A stretch of 64,000 nt of DNA from Thalassotalea eurytherma (GTDB lineage Bacteria > Pseudomonadota > Gammaproteobacteria > Enterobacterales > Alteromonadaceae), in contig NZ_BSSU01000002.1 in the NCBI RefSeq assembly GCF_030161415.1, forward strand, positions 215,094 through 279,093, written 5' to 3'. A program made the position numbers and the translations under genes. This document shows positions 9,134 through 17,864 of this stretch, one piece after another (the first letter of the stretch is position 1; each line of letters begins with the position of its first letter). A model generated the notes under the pieces. That model ran no database searches, was not told the origin of the DNA, and saw nothing but the letters and a program-made list of their open reading frames with translations.

Positions 9134-9607
9134 ATGAATACCTTAACTGCAGGCGATAAAGCGCCACAATTTTCATTGTTAGACGAAAACGAAAGTACCG
9201 TAAACCTTAATGACTTTATCGGTAAAAAACGCGTATTAGTTTATTTTTACCCAAAAGCGATGACACCTGGTTGCACAACCCAAGCACAAAATCTTCGTGA
9301 TGCCAAAGCAGCGCTAGATGAAAACAACACGGTTGTTTTTGGTATCAGTCCAGATGAGCCAAAGCGCCTTGCTAAATTTTGTCAACGCGATGAATTAAAC
9401 TTCACACTGTTGTCAGACGTTGACCACAAGGTCGCTGATGATTTCGGCGTTTGGGGCTTAAAGAAATTTATGGGTAAAGAATACGACGGTATTCACCGTA
9501 TTAGCTTCTTAATTGGTTTAGACGGCAATATTGAACACGTTTTTAATAAGTTTAAAACGAAAGAGCATCATCAAGTTGTACTTGATGTGTTAGCTGAACT
9601 TGGCTAA
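9134..9607 (+). CDS. bcp: Thioredoxin-dependent peroxiredoxin (Bcp)
   Basis: A 157-residue AhpC/TSA-fold peroxidase that reduces hydroperoxides with electrons from thioredoxin. It starts NTLTAGDKAPQFSLLDENE and contains YFYPKAMTPGCTTQAQNLRD, where the peroxidatic Cys lies in PGCT. The usual Bcp resolving-Cys position five residues later is Gln-rich here (TTQAQ), so this is a 1-Cys-like variant or uses another resolving thiol; one further Cys occurs in KFCQRDELNF. An AAGGAAGG ribosome-binding site precedes the ATG; the gene follows gcvR by 11 bases. Confidence 0.93.
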   Translation: MNTLTAGDKAPQFSLLDENESTVNLNDFIGKKRVLVYFYPKAMTPGCTTQAQNLRDAKAALDENNTVVFGISPDEPKRLAKFCQRDELNFTLLSDVDHKVADDFGVWGLKKFMGKEYDGIHRISFLIGLDGNIEHVFNKFKTKEHHQVVLDVLAELG

Positions 9608-9621
9608 TTAGTGCATTGAAC

Positions 9622-9666
9622 AAAAAAAAAGGCGCCAGAATAACGTTTATTCTGGCGCCTTTTTTA
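9622..9666. terminator. Strong bidirectional terminator
   Basis: A nearly perfect 13-bp G+C-rich stem (GGCGCCAGAATAA and its complement) flanked by an A9 run and a T-run lies between the convergent bcp and perM genes. Confidence 0.95.
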
Positions 9667-9676
9667 TAGGAAATAC

Positions 9677-10747
9677 CTATTGAGCTTTTACTTCTTCAAC
9701 CACTTGTGTTGACCAAGCATTAATAATGGCTTTAACCAGTGTTGCTAAAGGAATTGCGAAAAACACCCCCCAAAAGCCCCACAAGCCACCAAAGAAAATG
9801 ACCGCAATAATAATTGTCACAGGGTGCAAGTTTACCGCTTCAGAAAACAGTAATGGCACCAATAAGTTACCATCAAGAGCCTGAATGATACCGTAGGATA
9901 GCATGACATAGCCAAATTCAGCAGAAAAACCAAATTGAAATAATGCCACTAATACTACAGGAATCGTGACAATAGCGGCGCCAACATAGGGTACTAACAC
10001 CGACAAGCCAACTAACACCCCTAGCAATACTGAATAACGCAAATCTAAGAACAAAAACGCTAACGTAGAGGCTGCACCAATAATAATGATTTCAATGATC
10101 TTACCACGTACATAGTTCAAAATTTGCTGATTCATTTCATCGCCAACTTGCGATGCTAAACGGCGCTCTTTAGGTAAAAAGCGTGTTACTTGTGCTATCA
10201 ATACTTTCTTGTCTTTTAAAAAGAAGAACACCATCAAAGGCACTAAGATTAAATAAACCAATAGCGCGACAATATTAGACAATGAATTAAGAGAAGCCTC
10301 TAGAACAACTTCCCCCCAACCTAAAACTTTCTGTTTTGTTAAGTTAATCAGTGTTTGTAACTGATCCACATTAATTAATTCAGGATACTTTTCTGGTAAG
10401 GCAAATAAATACTCTTGTGATCTAGAGATCATATTTGGCGCTTCTTGGATTAAATTACTGCCCTGCTGCCACACGATAGGCATTAATCCTAAGATGGCTA
10501 TCATCGCAATACCAACAAACAAAGCGACAATGATCGTCGTTGCTAGCTTTCTCCCTAAGCCAAATTTCACCAGTCTATTGACAGGTTTGTCGAGTAAAAA
10601 CGCAACAGCTAATGCAACAAACACCGGCATTAAGATATGATTGAAAAAATAAAAAAGGATAAAAATTGATAAAAGAATCACAATTAACGCAACGGCGTTC
10701 GGATCAGAGAATTTTTCTTTATACCAATTGGTAATCATTTTAACCAT
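9677..10747 (-). CDS. perM: AI-2E family transporter (PerM-like permease)
   Basis: A 356-residue integral membrane protein with about eight hydrophobic segments in the AI-2 exporter (UPF0118/PerM) pattern: paired N-terminal helices, a soluble central stretch (about 100-150), then VYLILVPLMVFFFLKDK and the C-terminal block GVLVGLSVLVPYVGAAI and PVTIIIAVIFFGGLWGFWGVFFAIPLA that is highly characteristic. Members export autoinducer-2 or drive Na+/H+ exchange; the substrate cannot be told here. It lies 5 bases downstream of a TusA-like gene, with which it probably forms an operon. Confidence 0.88.
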   Translation of the reverse strand: MVKMITNWYKEKFSDPNAVALIVILLSIFILFYFFNHILMPVFVALAVAFLLDKPVNRLVKFGLGRKLATTIIVALFVGIAMIAILGLMPIVWQQGSNLIQEAPNMISRSQEYLFALPEKYPELINVDQLQTLINLTKQKVLGWGEVVLEASLNSLSNIVALLVYLILVPLMVFFFLKDKKVLIAQVTRFLPKERRLASQVGDEMNQQILNYVRGKIIEIIIIGAASTLAFLFLDLRYSVLLGVLVGLSVLVPYVGAAIVTIPVVLVALFQFGFSAEFGYVMLSYGIIQALDGNLLVPLLFSEAVNLHPVTIIIAVIFFGGLWGFWGVFFAIPLATLVKAIINAWSTQVVEEVKAQ

Positions 10748-10752
10748 GTAAG

Positions 10753-10974
10753 CTAGCCTGTAATAATATCTATTTGAGTGGTTAAGGCATCAATTTGCTT
10801 GAGACTAAACTGATAACCTTGCTCGTTGAGCAATTTAGGAATATCTTTTTTCGAACCTTTATCGGATACTTGAATCATACAAGTGTCCCTCGGTTGCATC
10901 TTTTTCAATATAACACGCAATTTCACCAAAGGCAGTGGACATTTGTCTTCAGTAGCGTTGTATTCAAAGTGCAT
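10753..10974 (-). CDS. TusA/SirA-family sulfur carrier
   Basis: A 73-residue protein with the diagnostic CPLPLVKLRVILKKM motif (CPxP; active Cys at about residue 12) and the following IQVSDKGSKKDIPKLL segment. TusA-family proteins carry persulfide sulfur, for tRNA thiolation or other sulfur trafficking. The gene is placed before perM rather than alone, so it may be a TusA paralogue (YedF/YeeD group) and not the tRNA-modification protein itself; I leave the symbol open. Confidence 0.85.
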   Translation of the reverse strand: MHFEYNATEDKCPLPLVKLRVILKKMQPRDTCMIQVSDKGSKKDIPKLLNEQGYQFSLKQIDALTTQIDIITG

Positions 10975-11086
10975 AAATTTATCTTAACAAACCCTTTTGT
11001 TTGATTATCTATTTTGCGACAATTGATTACAATGGCTAGTTAAGACTATTGAGTTATTTTTTGATTTTAGGAGCGTTTTCTTCGTT

Positions 11087-11743
11087 ATGCAGCAATTATC
11101 AAAGCATCCCAACCTTAAAGAGATTAATGCTTACAAGCGCAAATTAAATTGGGGAGAAGTACCTGCTATTTACCACATGGTGGCAAGTTCAGTAGGTGAA
11201 GTAGACGGAATTTTATCTCATGGTTTTGACAGTGCATATAAACAAATTTTAAATCCCAATAACTGGAACCTTTCGTTACTTGATGGTGAACGATTGCCAA
11301 CAGGTGAAACGGTTGTCAATCGTAAGCCTCAAATAGCTTTACGTCATACCTACAATCAAATGGGCTACGAGTTACACTGTTTTCCGATTGCATTGAATGA
11401 AAAAGTAAACAGAACCTTAGTAAAAAGCCCACACTGCCCGTTTAAAGAATGGCATCCAGAAACGATGCGTATGTTATTTAGAATAAATAGCTTACCTTCT
11501 TTTTTATTTTTCACCCATGAAAATGGCGATGACGCAGATGTAGCTTTAGTTAAATATGCCTACATAACGGTTAGCAGACTGATCAAGATTCTTGAAGAAA
11601 AGTTCGACATCATTGAAATGCGCGGTTATTCAATTGTTGAATTTTATAAAGAAGTTGATGTCAGAGTACGTGGTAGTAGTTCAGGTTATAGCGAAATTAC
11701 ATCAGGCTTAATTGAAACGCCCGATGATTCTGCGGACATTTAA
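11087..11743 (+). CDS. Conserved hypothetical protein, 218 residues
   Basis: I do not recognise the family. The protein is soluble, has no signal peptide or membrane segment, and mixes conserved-looking aromatic patches (GEVPAIYHMVASSVGEVDGILSHGFD, CPFKEWHPETMRMLFRIN). The C-terminal half carries a possible helical pair (KYAYITVSRLIKILEEKFDI). AGGAG lies 12 bases before the ATG, a long but usable spacing. Its stop shares a base with the bepA start (TAATG), which indicates translational coupling with an envelope protease gene. Confidence 0.7.
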   Translation: MQQLSKHPNLKEINAYKRKLNWGEVPAIYHMVASSVGEVDGILSHGFDSAYKQILNPNNWNLSLLDGERLPTGETVVNRKPQIALRHTYNQMGYELHCFPIALNEKVNRTLVKSPHCPFKEWHPETMRMLFRINSLPSFLFFTHENGDDADVALVKYAYITVSRLIKILEEKFDIIEMRGYSIVEFYKEVDVRVRGSSSGYSEITSGLIETPDDSADI

Positions 11744-13203
11744 TGAATAAATTTACAACTTCTTTATGCTCAATATTGTTTGGTCTTTGCCTTGCCAGCA
11801 CAAGCAATGCGTTGGCAAGTAAACAAAATGATAAAAATGCCCTACCTGAAATAGGGTCAGCAGGCACAAGCGTCTTATCCATTGATAAAGAAAGACAAGT
11901 TGGCCTTGCTTTGATGAGGCAACTAAGAGCGAGCCAACCGTTAGTCAACGACCCCGTATTAATTGAATACATTAATGATTTGGGTAATCGCATGGTGCGA
12001 AATGCCAACGATGTAAATTACCCTTTCGAGTTTTTTATCGTTAATAACAATGAAATTAATGCTTTCGCATTTTTTGGCGGTCATATTGGTATCCATAGTG
12101 GCTTAATAACAACGGCAGATACCGAAAGTGAACTTGCTTCTGTAGTTGCCCATGAAATCTCTCACGTGACTCAACGCCACCTCGCAAGGCGACTAGAAGA
12201 GCAATCTAGAACACAATCACTCTCGTTAGCAGGTATGTTAACGGGTGTATTATTAACGCTCATCAACCCGCAAGTTGGTATGGCTGCCTTATCAACATCA
12301 ATGGCAGCAACTCAGCAAGCATCGATTAACTACACTCGTGGTAACGAAAAAGAAGCTGACCGCGTAGGTATTGCTTTATTGGCATACAGTGGTTTCGATC
12401 CAAATGGAGCGCCTGAATTTTTTGGCAAAATGTCGGAAGCTTTTCGTTACAAAAGTAAACCACCAGCAATGTTGCTAACTCACCCACTTCCTGATTCTCG
12501 TATTTCTGACGCACGTTTGCGTGCTCAGGCTTACCCGCCGGTTCAACTGCCACCGTCATTAGCTTTTGAATTAAGTAAGGCACGTATTCAAGCCCGCTAT
12601 CAAAAAGACGCTGAGCATAACATCGGCTATTACCAAACCTTACTCAATAAAAGCCGCTATCGCTTAAAAGAAGGTGCGCAATACGGTTTAGCGTTAAGTT
12701 ACTATGAAGACAAGCAATACAAGAATGCGCGAAAAGTGTTAGAAGAGCTCTATCAAGCAGATGATCATAACCTGTTTTACATTGACGCATTAAGTGATAC
12801 TTACATTGCACTCAAAGAATTCGAGACAGCGTTAACCATGCTAGAAAGAGCTCACAACTTTATGCCCAACAACCAAGTCGTTAGCTTGAACTATGCCAAT
12901 GTTTTACGAGAAGCTGGCAAACTTGAACAGGCAGAACAACTGCTGAAAGACTTCCTGATCGTTAGTCCTGAAAACTTTATTGGTTATGATCTGTTAACAG
13001 GCATTTACCGTAAGCAACAAGACATGGGTAATATGCATGCAACACAAGCAGAAGTATTCGCTTTGCTAGGCGGATACTCTCGCGCAGTTGATGAGCTGCA
13101 AACCGCATACAACTATTTTGGCGAGAGCCCTTTGGTTCAAAAGCGTATTAAAGCTAGAATTTTACAATTTCAAAATGAAGAAACTAAGTTAAAACGATTA
13201 TAG
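11743..13203 (+). CDS. bepA: Periplasmic M48 metalloprotease/chaperone BepA
   Basis: BepA (YfgC) helps mature or degrade LptD and other outer-membrane barrels. The 486-residue protein has a signal peptide (about 1-25), an M48 protease domain with the zinc motif HEISH at residues 137-141 and a third-ligand region NEKEADRVG (about 200), followed by a C-terminal TPR array (about 290-480; repeats such as AQYGLALSYYEDKQYKNARKVLEEL and QVVSLNYANVLREAGKLEQAEQLL). Length and order match E. coli BepA. It is coupled to the upstream hypothetical gene and followed after 8 bases by an arsC-like gene, as in E. coli yfgC-yfgD. Confidence 0.95.
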   Translation: MNKFTTSLCSILFGLCLASTSNALASKQNDKNALPEIGSAGTSVLSIDKERQVGLALMRQLRASQPLVNDPVLIEYINDLGNRMVRNANDVNYPFEFFIVNNNEINAFAFFGGHIGIHSGLITTADTESELASVVAHEISHVTQRHLARRLEEQSRTQSLSLAGMLTGVLLTLINPQVGMAALSTSMAATQQASINYTRGNEKEADRVGIALLAYSGFDPNGAPEFFGKMSEAFRYKSKPPAMLLTHPLPDSRISDARLRAQAYPPVQLPPSLAFELSKARIQARYQKDAEHNIGYYQTLLNKSRYRLKEGAQYGLALSYYEDKQYKNARKVLEELYQADDHNLFYIDALSDTYIALKEFETALTMLERAHNFMPNNQVVSLNYANVLREAGKLEQAEQLLKDFLIVSPENFIGYDLLTGIYRKQQDMGNMHATQAEVFALLGGYSRAVDELQTAYNYFGESPLVQKRIKARILQFQNEETKLKRL

Positions 13204-13211
13204 AGAGAGTT

Positions 13212-13553
13212 ATGTTAACGATTTATCACAACCCAAGATGTTCTAAAAGCCGTCAAACCTTGCAGTTAATCGAAGAAAAAAATGCGCCGGTTACAGTCGT
13301 TGAATATCTTAAAACACCACTAACTAAAGCTGAAATTGAAAATTTACAAGGACAATTAGGCGTTGACGTTATCAACATGATGCGAACTAAAGAAGCCGAA
13401 TTTAAAGAGCAAAACCTAAAAGGTGCTGACAACGAAAGCTTGCTTAATGCCATGGTCAACACGCCAAAATTAATTGAGCGCCCTATTGTTACTGACGGTC
13501 AACAAGCGATTATAGGTAGACCTCCTGAAAATGTTTTAACGCTGATCAAATAA
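13212..13553 (+). CDS. arsC: ArsC-family (glutaredoxin-type) arsenate reductase, YfgD-like
   Basis: A 113-residue protein beginning LTIYHNPRCSKSRQTLQLIEE, where Cys in PRCSKSR is the arsenate-binding thiol (about residue 11), followed by VVEYLKTPLT and IERPIVTDG, all typical of the glutaredoxin-linked ArsC family. Linkage to bepA is the conserved yfgC-yfgD pair and not an ars operon, so its physiological substrate may not be arsenate. The next gene starts two bases after its stop. Confidence 0.85.
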   Translation: MLTIYHNPRCSKSRQTLQLIEEKNAPVTVVEYLKTPLTKAEIENLQGQLGVDVINMMRTKEAEFKEQNLKGADNESLLNAMVNTPKLIERPIVTDGQQAIIGRPPENVLTLIK

Positions 13554-13554
13554 C

Positions 13555-13953
13555 ATGACTAAACCTCAAAAACACAGCACACAAACGTATAGGAAAATAG
13601 CATTAATCGGCTATTTTTCTTTGCTTATCTTCATGCCTTTATGGCTTATCGTGCTTGCTCCATCATCGGCATTGTCTCCAACTTTGTCATTAGTGATGTT
13701 TACACTACCTTTGCTATTTCCGATGAAAGGGTTATTGCAAGGTAATCCATATACCTATGCTTGGTCTAACTTTATCGTGATGATTTACTTTTTACATAGC
13801 CTAACAGCGCTATGGGTATCAGCCGATGAACGGGTTTATGCAGCACTTGAATTAATTTTTGCCAGTATGATGTTTTACGGTGGTACTTACTACGCGAAAT
13901 ATCGTGGCCAAGAACTCGGTCTTAGTATTAGAAAGAAAAAGGCTGAACAATAA
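13555..13953 (+). CDS. DUF2069 membrane protein
   Basis: A 132-residue protein with four hydrophobic segments (about 15-35, 42-60, 72-90 and 92-112) and the conserved LFPMKGLLQGNPYTYAWSNFIVMIYFLHSLTALWVSADERVYAALELI block that defines DUF2069. Function unknown. It starts two bases after the stop of the ArsC-like gene, so they are likely cotranslated. The Lys-rich C-terminus is expected to be cytoplasmic. Confidence 0.85.
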   Translation: MTKPQKHSTQTYRKIALIGYFSLLIFMPLWLIVLAPSSALSPTLSLVMFTLPLLFPMKGLLQGNPYTYAWSNFIVMIYFLHSLTALWVSADERVYAALELIFASMMFYGGTYYAKYRGQELGLSIRKKKAEQ

Positions 13954-13974
13954 TTTAGAAATCGAAGGAATGTT

Positions 13975-15876
13975 ATGAAAAGTTCATTAGGGTCTTTACT
14001 GACACTCGCAGGTATTACTGTACTCTCAGGTTGTGGCGGCGGAGGAAGTAGTTCTCCATCGACCCCACCTATTGTTACACCCGGTCCAACACTCGATGAA
14101 ATTACGATTATCGATGAATCGATTAATATCAACCAAAGCGTAGAGCTTTTCTTACTTCCCCCTAATGCGAACCTAACGCCAACCAATATTAACTGGCAAC
14201 AAGTATCGGGTGAGCCACTGCCTATATTATCGGCAACTGCACCGCTAATCTCTGTGTTACCGCAACAAGCAGGCAGTTACGAATTTCAAGTTAGCTTTAC
14301 GAGCGAAGGACAATCACAAACGTTAATACGCACGTTTAATGTCTCGAGTGACAATGCCCGTGTAAGCATCCATTCAGGGCATAATGTCGTTGAAGGCAAC
14401 AAAGTCTCGTTAAGAGCCGCGATCAGTGATGATATTGATGAAAACGCTTTATCCTGGCAACAAATACAAGGGCCAACAGCAACCCTCGAAGTAGGCGATA
14501 CTGTCGATAACCGCGTTATTTATTTTGATGCGCCATCCGTTACTCAAGACACCTTAATAAGCTTTCAGGTTACCGATGCTAATTCAGGAGAGTCGGATAT
14601 CGTAGCCGTACTTGTTGAAGACAAGCCGAGTATCGCTAACAATGCTTATTTTGACGACCCTGTTGCCACAGTGTTTCCCTACAATGCCAATACACCGTAT
14701 GCAAACAGTATTGTAGGGTGTGTTTATTCAACCCAGTTAACAAGTTCATGTACATTAGGTACCTTGCCATTACTGGCGCAAGATACAACAGCACCGTCTG
14801 TTGATGACATCATGGACAGAGTCGTTGTCTCACACCGATGGATGGGTGACCGGTTTAAAAGCTTCCTAGAAAATCACGACCCTAATGATGACTTTAAAAA
14901 TTTGCTAAGAGCGACAACAGCTGTTGTTCTTTCTTACGATGTTCGTCCATCGTTTTATTGGGCTGCAACAGGCGCTATTTATCTTGATCCAGAGAATTTA
15001 TGGTTAACTGCACAGGAGCGCGACACGATCAATGAAGCACCTGATTACCGTTCTTCCTTCGGACAAGAATTACAATTTATAATGCCATGGCGTTATGTTC
15101 GTGATAACGATTATGCCTATATTAGGCAATCTAGAGAGCTCAGAGCCGATAGAGATATTGAAGCAGGAAAGCATCGATTAACCTCATTGCTTTATCATGA
15201 ACTCGCGCATGCCAATGATTTTTTCCCGCCAGCGGAATGGCAAAGCCATAGTGCTTCAACACGCATATTAGACGCAGCGCAAGCAACTAACTGGGAGTCT
15301 GATAAGTTAACGGCTACCTACCCGCTGGATAGTCAAGTCATGCGTGATCTAGCACAAGTAAGCTTTAGAGGTGAAAGTGCAAGCGTTGTTCAACGTGCAT
15401 ATTCACCGACAGAAATAGGTAACATTTTTTCAAGTGACGCGGCGACCGATTATTACAACTATTCTTCTACCAGAGAAGATTTAGCCATGTTGTTTGAAGA
15501 GCTAATGATGCAAAGCCGCTACGGTATTCGCCGCGATGTTGCTGTGACCAATTTACCGCAAGGCGATAGTATTTCGGTGACTGACTATATCGTCAGTTGG
15601 GGTCAACGAGGGCGCGTTGCAGAATCAGGTATCTCATTACGTGCAGAATACGTGACTGAGCGCATTTTACCTGAGTTCGATGTGCAAGCGGCAATTGATT
15701 CACTACCTACACCAATTCCTATGGTTGTGGGAGATGACTGGCTTGAAAACTTGACCATATCCCCAACACCTAGCCCTATGTTCATTAATAGTGTAGATAA
15801 CGTTAAGCCAACCATTCATCAACATGGTGCGATTGAAATATTGCCATATGGGCATAAAGCGTTACCGGAAAAATAA
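13975..15876 (+). CDS. Large lipoprotein with HELAH zinc-peptidase-like motif
   Basis: A 633-residue protein with a lipoprotein signal ending LSGCGGGGSSS (lipid Cys about residue 20). Residues about 35-220 look like two or three beta-sandwich/PKD-type repeats (INWQQVSGEPLP, LSWQQIQGPTATLEVGD). The C-terminal half is a separate domain with LLYHELAHANDFFP; HELAH at 408-412 fits a zincin HExxH, and an acidic EDLAMLFEELMMQSRYGIRRD segment follows about 100 residues later and could supply a third ligand. I do not recognise the family; secreted metallopeptidase activity is inferred from the motif. GAAGG precedes the ATG. Confidence 0.75.
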   Translation: MKSSLGSLLTLAGITVLSGCGGGGSSSPSTPPIVTPGPTLDEITIIDESININQSVELFLLPPNANLTPTNINWQQVSGEPLPILSATAPLISVLPQQAGSYEFQVSFTSEGQSQTLIRTFNVSSDNARVSIHSGHNVVEGNKVSLRAAISDDIDENALSWQQIQGPTATLEVGDTVDNRVIYFDAPSVTQDTLISFQVTDANSGESDIVAVLVEDKPSIANNAYFDDPVATVFPYNANTPYANSIVGCVYSTQLTSSCTLGTLPLLAQDTTAPSVDDIMDRVVVSHRWMGDRFKSFLENHDPNDDFKNLLRATTAVVLSYDVRPSFYWAATGAIYLDPENLWLTAQERDTINEAPDYRSSFGQELQFIMPWRYVRDNDYAYIRQSRELRADRDIEAGKHRLTSLLYHELAHANDFFPPAEWQSHSASTRILDAAQATNWESDKLTATYPLDSQVMRDLAQVSFRGESASVVQRAYSPTEIGNIFSSDAATDYYNYSSTREDLAMLFEELMMQSRYGIRRDVAVTNLPQGDSISVTDYIVSWGQRGRVAESGISLRAEYVTERILPEFDVQAAIDSLPTPIPMVVGDDWLENLTISPTPSPMFINSVDNVKPTIHQHGAIEILPYGHKALPEK

Positions 15877-15926
15877 TTAGCTAATCAATTATTGCTGATC
15901 AGTTATTTATGACGAGCTACAGCCCC

Positions 15927-15953
15927 AAAAAGCCTGCAAGAGCAGGCTTTTTT
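15927..15953 (+). terminator. Intrinsic terminator after the HELAH lipoprotein gene
   Basis: AGCCTGC (15931-15937) and GCAGGCT (15942-15948) form a short stem with a T-run (15948-15953). It separates the housekeeping block from the arsenic operon. Confidence 0.85.
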
Positions 15954-16009
15954 ATTCGCTATATTTAGCAACCGTGACGTTTCTTTACAAATTTATATTA
16001 AATCACAAC

Positions 16010-16046
16010 ATAACAAATTTGTTATATACGATTTTCATTATATAAT
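16010..16046 (+). promoter_or_regulatory. Promoter of the arsenic operon with ArsR-type palindrome
   Basis: A perfect 16-bp palindrome, ATAACAAATTTGTTAT, occupies 16010-16025. It overlaps a -35 element TTGTTA (16019-16024), which is followed after 16 bases by a consensus -10, TATAAT (16041-16046). The start codon of the arsC-arsR fusion lies 26 bases downstream of the -10 element. An A+T-rich palindrome over the -35 is what is expected of an ArsR/SmtB operator, so autorepression relieved by arsenite is inferred. Confidence 0.75.
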
Positions 16047-16071
16047 ACTTTCAATCTCTCAAAGGTGATTT

Positions 16072-16827
16072 ATGAAAGTTCTATTTTTGTGTACAGAAAA
16101 TTCAGCACGGTCTTTATTGGCAGAAGCGCTATTGCGCCATCATAGCGCAGAAAATATTGACGTTTATAGTGCTGGTACGCAACCTTCTTGCCCAAGTAAA
16201 AAAGCGCTAAAAACGCTCGAAAATTTCAATATCGATTCAACGCGCTTGTCATCAAAATCAATAAACTCTCTGTCAGATCATGACTTTGATTTAGTTATTA
16301 CCTTATGTGAACGTGCTGCAAGTGAGTGCCAACAGTTAAGTGATGGTGTTAACTACCTACATTGGCCAATCACTGACCCTAAAATAGACGATACCGAAAC
16401 GAGCTTTGCCCACGCCTTTAATACGATAAATGGCAAAGTACATACCTTATTAACACAACTTCATGATTACAAAAAAATAGCCCTTCACCCTACGCACTTT
16501 TTTAAATGTTTAACTGACGATATTCGTTTGCAATCAATACTGCTTATTTTGTTAGAGCAAGAGTTATGTGTTTGTGAATTGATGACAGCACTTGATGAAG
16601 ACAGTCAACCAAAAGTATCACGTCATTTAGCCCAGCTAAAAAAACAAGGCATTTTAGTTGATAGAAAACACCAACAGTGGGTGTTCTATCGAATAAATGC
16701 GACACTGCCAAAATGGATGAAAGATACGCTTCATACCACGTTGGTTAATGAACCGAGTTATATCCAAGATGCAATAAGTCGTCTTAAAGACATGAGAGAT
16801 CGCCCCTCTCGTGAACCATCCTGTTAA
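16072..16827 (+). CDS. ArsC-ArsR fusion: LMW-PTP-type arsenate reductase joined to ArsR repressor
   Basis: A 251-residue two-domain protein. Residues 1-132 form a low-molecular-weight-phosphatase-fold arsenate reductase: CTENSARS (Cys7-Arg13 P-loop), the cysteine pair Cys79/Cys86 with the 7-residue spacing of thioredoxin-coupled ArsC, and the HWPITDP loop. Residues about 140-225 form an ArsR/SmtB winged helix with [13 protein letters not shown] (Cys166, Cys168 as the likely As(III) thiols), [20 protein letters not shown] recognition helix and the QQWVFYRIN wing. All catalytic residues of both halves are present. It is the first gene of the operon and probably both senses As(III) and makes it. 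AAAGG precedes the ATG. Confidence 0.92.
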   Translation: MKVLFLCTENSARSLLAEALLRHHSAENIDVYSAGTQPSCPSKKALKTLENFNIDSTRLSSKSINSLSDHDFDLVITLCERAASECQQLSDGVNYLHWPITDPKIDDTETSFAHAFNTINGKVHTLLTQLHDYKKIALHPTHFFKCLTDDIRLQSILLILLEQELCVCELMTALDEDSQPKVSRHLAQLKKQGILVDRKHQQWVFYRINATLPKWMKDTLHTTLVNEPSYIQDAISRLKDMRDRPSREPSC

Positions 16828-16841
16828 TAGAGGTTAGTAAA

Positions 16842-17861
16842 ATGGGAATTTTTGAACGTTATTTATCTGTTTGGGTAGCTTTAGCTATTACAGCAGGTGT
16901 TAGTCTAGGTCATTTTGCGCCACAAATATTTGAGCTTATCGCTAGTGTTGAATATTCACAGGTTAATTTAGTAATCGCGGTGCTTATTTGGGTAATGATT
17001 TATCCAATGATGATTCAAATCGATTTTTCTTCGATTAAAGAAGTCGGCAAAAACCCTAAAGGGTTAGTGTTAACCGTCGTCATTAATTGGCTAGTGAAGC
17101 CTTTTACCATGGCATTATTAGGGTGGTTATTCTTTGAGGGCATATTCGCCGATTTTGTTGATCCGCAAACAGCTCAGCAATATATCGCAGGTATGATATT
17201 GCTTGGTGTAGCCCCATGTACCGCCATGGTTTTTGTTTGGTCACAATTAACCAAAGGTGATGCTAATTATACGCTGGTGCAGGTCTCGGTAAATGACATC
17301 ATTATGATATTCGCATTTGCACCGATTGCAGGCTTTTTACTGGGTGTTTCTGACATCACCGTACCATGGCAAACACTTTTCTTATCTGTTGTACTTTATG
17401 TGCTATTGCCACTAATCGCAGGCTACTTTACGCGCAAAGCACTTGATAAAAAAGCCCATGGTATTGAAGACATTTTAGCGAAACTTAAACCGTTTTCTAT
17501 CGTGGGTTTATTGGCTACCGTCGTCATATTATTTGGTTTACAAGCCAATACCATTTTAGAAAAGCCAGAAGCCATCGTATTGATCGCGATCCCACTGCTT
17601 ATTCAAACCTACGGTATTTTCTTTATTACCTACTTTTCTGCTAAAAAAATGAAGTTAACGTTCAGTATCGCCGCACCTGCGAGCATGATTGCAACATCTA
17701 ATTTTTTCGAATTGGCGGTAGCAGTCGCCATTTCATTATTTGGTTTACATTCTGGAGCAGCATTAGCTACTGTCGTTGGTGTACTTGTAGAAGTACCTGT
17801 CATGCTTTCATTATGTGCCTTTGCTATTAAAACCCAACACTGGTTCAACGAGAAGGAGTAA
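16842..17861 (+). CDS. acr3: ACR3-family arsenite efflux permease
   Basis: A 339-residue membrane protein with ten hydrophobic segments. It carries the ACR3 features [31 protein letters not shown], and [33 protein letters not shown], in which the conserved Cys that binds As(III) lies in APCTAMV. It exports arsenite using the proton-motive force. It follows the arsC-arsR fusion by 14 bases, providing the efflux step for arsenite made by the ArsC half. Confidence 0.95.
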   Translation: MGIFERYLSVWVALAITAGVSLGHFAPQIFELIASVEYSQVNLVIAVLIWVMIYPMMIQIDFSSIKEVGKNPKGLVLTVVINWLVKPFTMALLGWLFFEGIFADFVDPQTAQQYIAGMILLGVAPCTAMVFVWSQLTKGDANYTLVQVSVNDIIMIFAFAPIAGFLLGVSDITVPWQTLFLSVVLYVLLPLIAGYFTRKALDKKAHGIEDILAKLKPFSIVGLLATVVILFGLQANTILEKPEAIVLIAIPLLIQTYGIFFITYFSAKKMKLTFSIAAPASMIATSNFFELAVAVAISLFGLHSGAALATVVGVLVEVPVMLSLCAFAIKTQHWFNEKE

Positions 17862-17864
17862 CCA

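Noticed and set aside
13212..13553. ArsC-like gene as part of an arsenic system
   Set aside because: It belongs to the conserved bepA-yfgD pair and lies outside the ars operon, separated by two genes and a terminator.
13890..14186. 98-residue minus-strand ORF across the start of the HELAH lipoprotein gene
   Set aside because: It overlaps two well-supported plus-strand genes and has no ribosome-binding site or recognisable domain.
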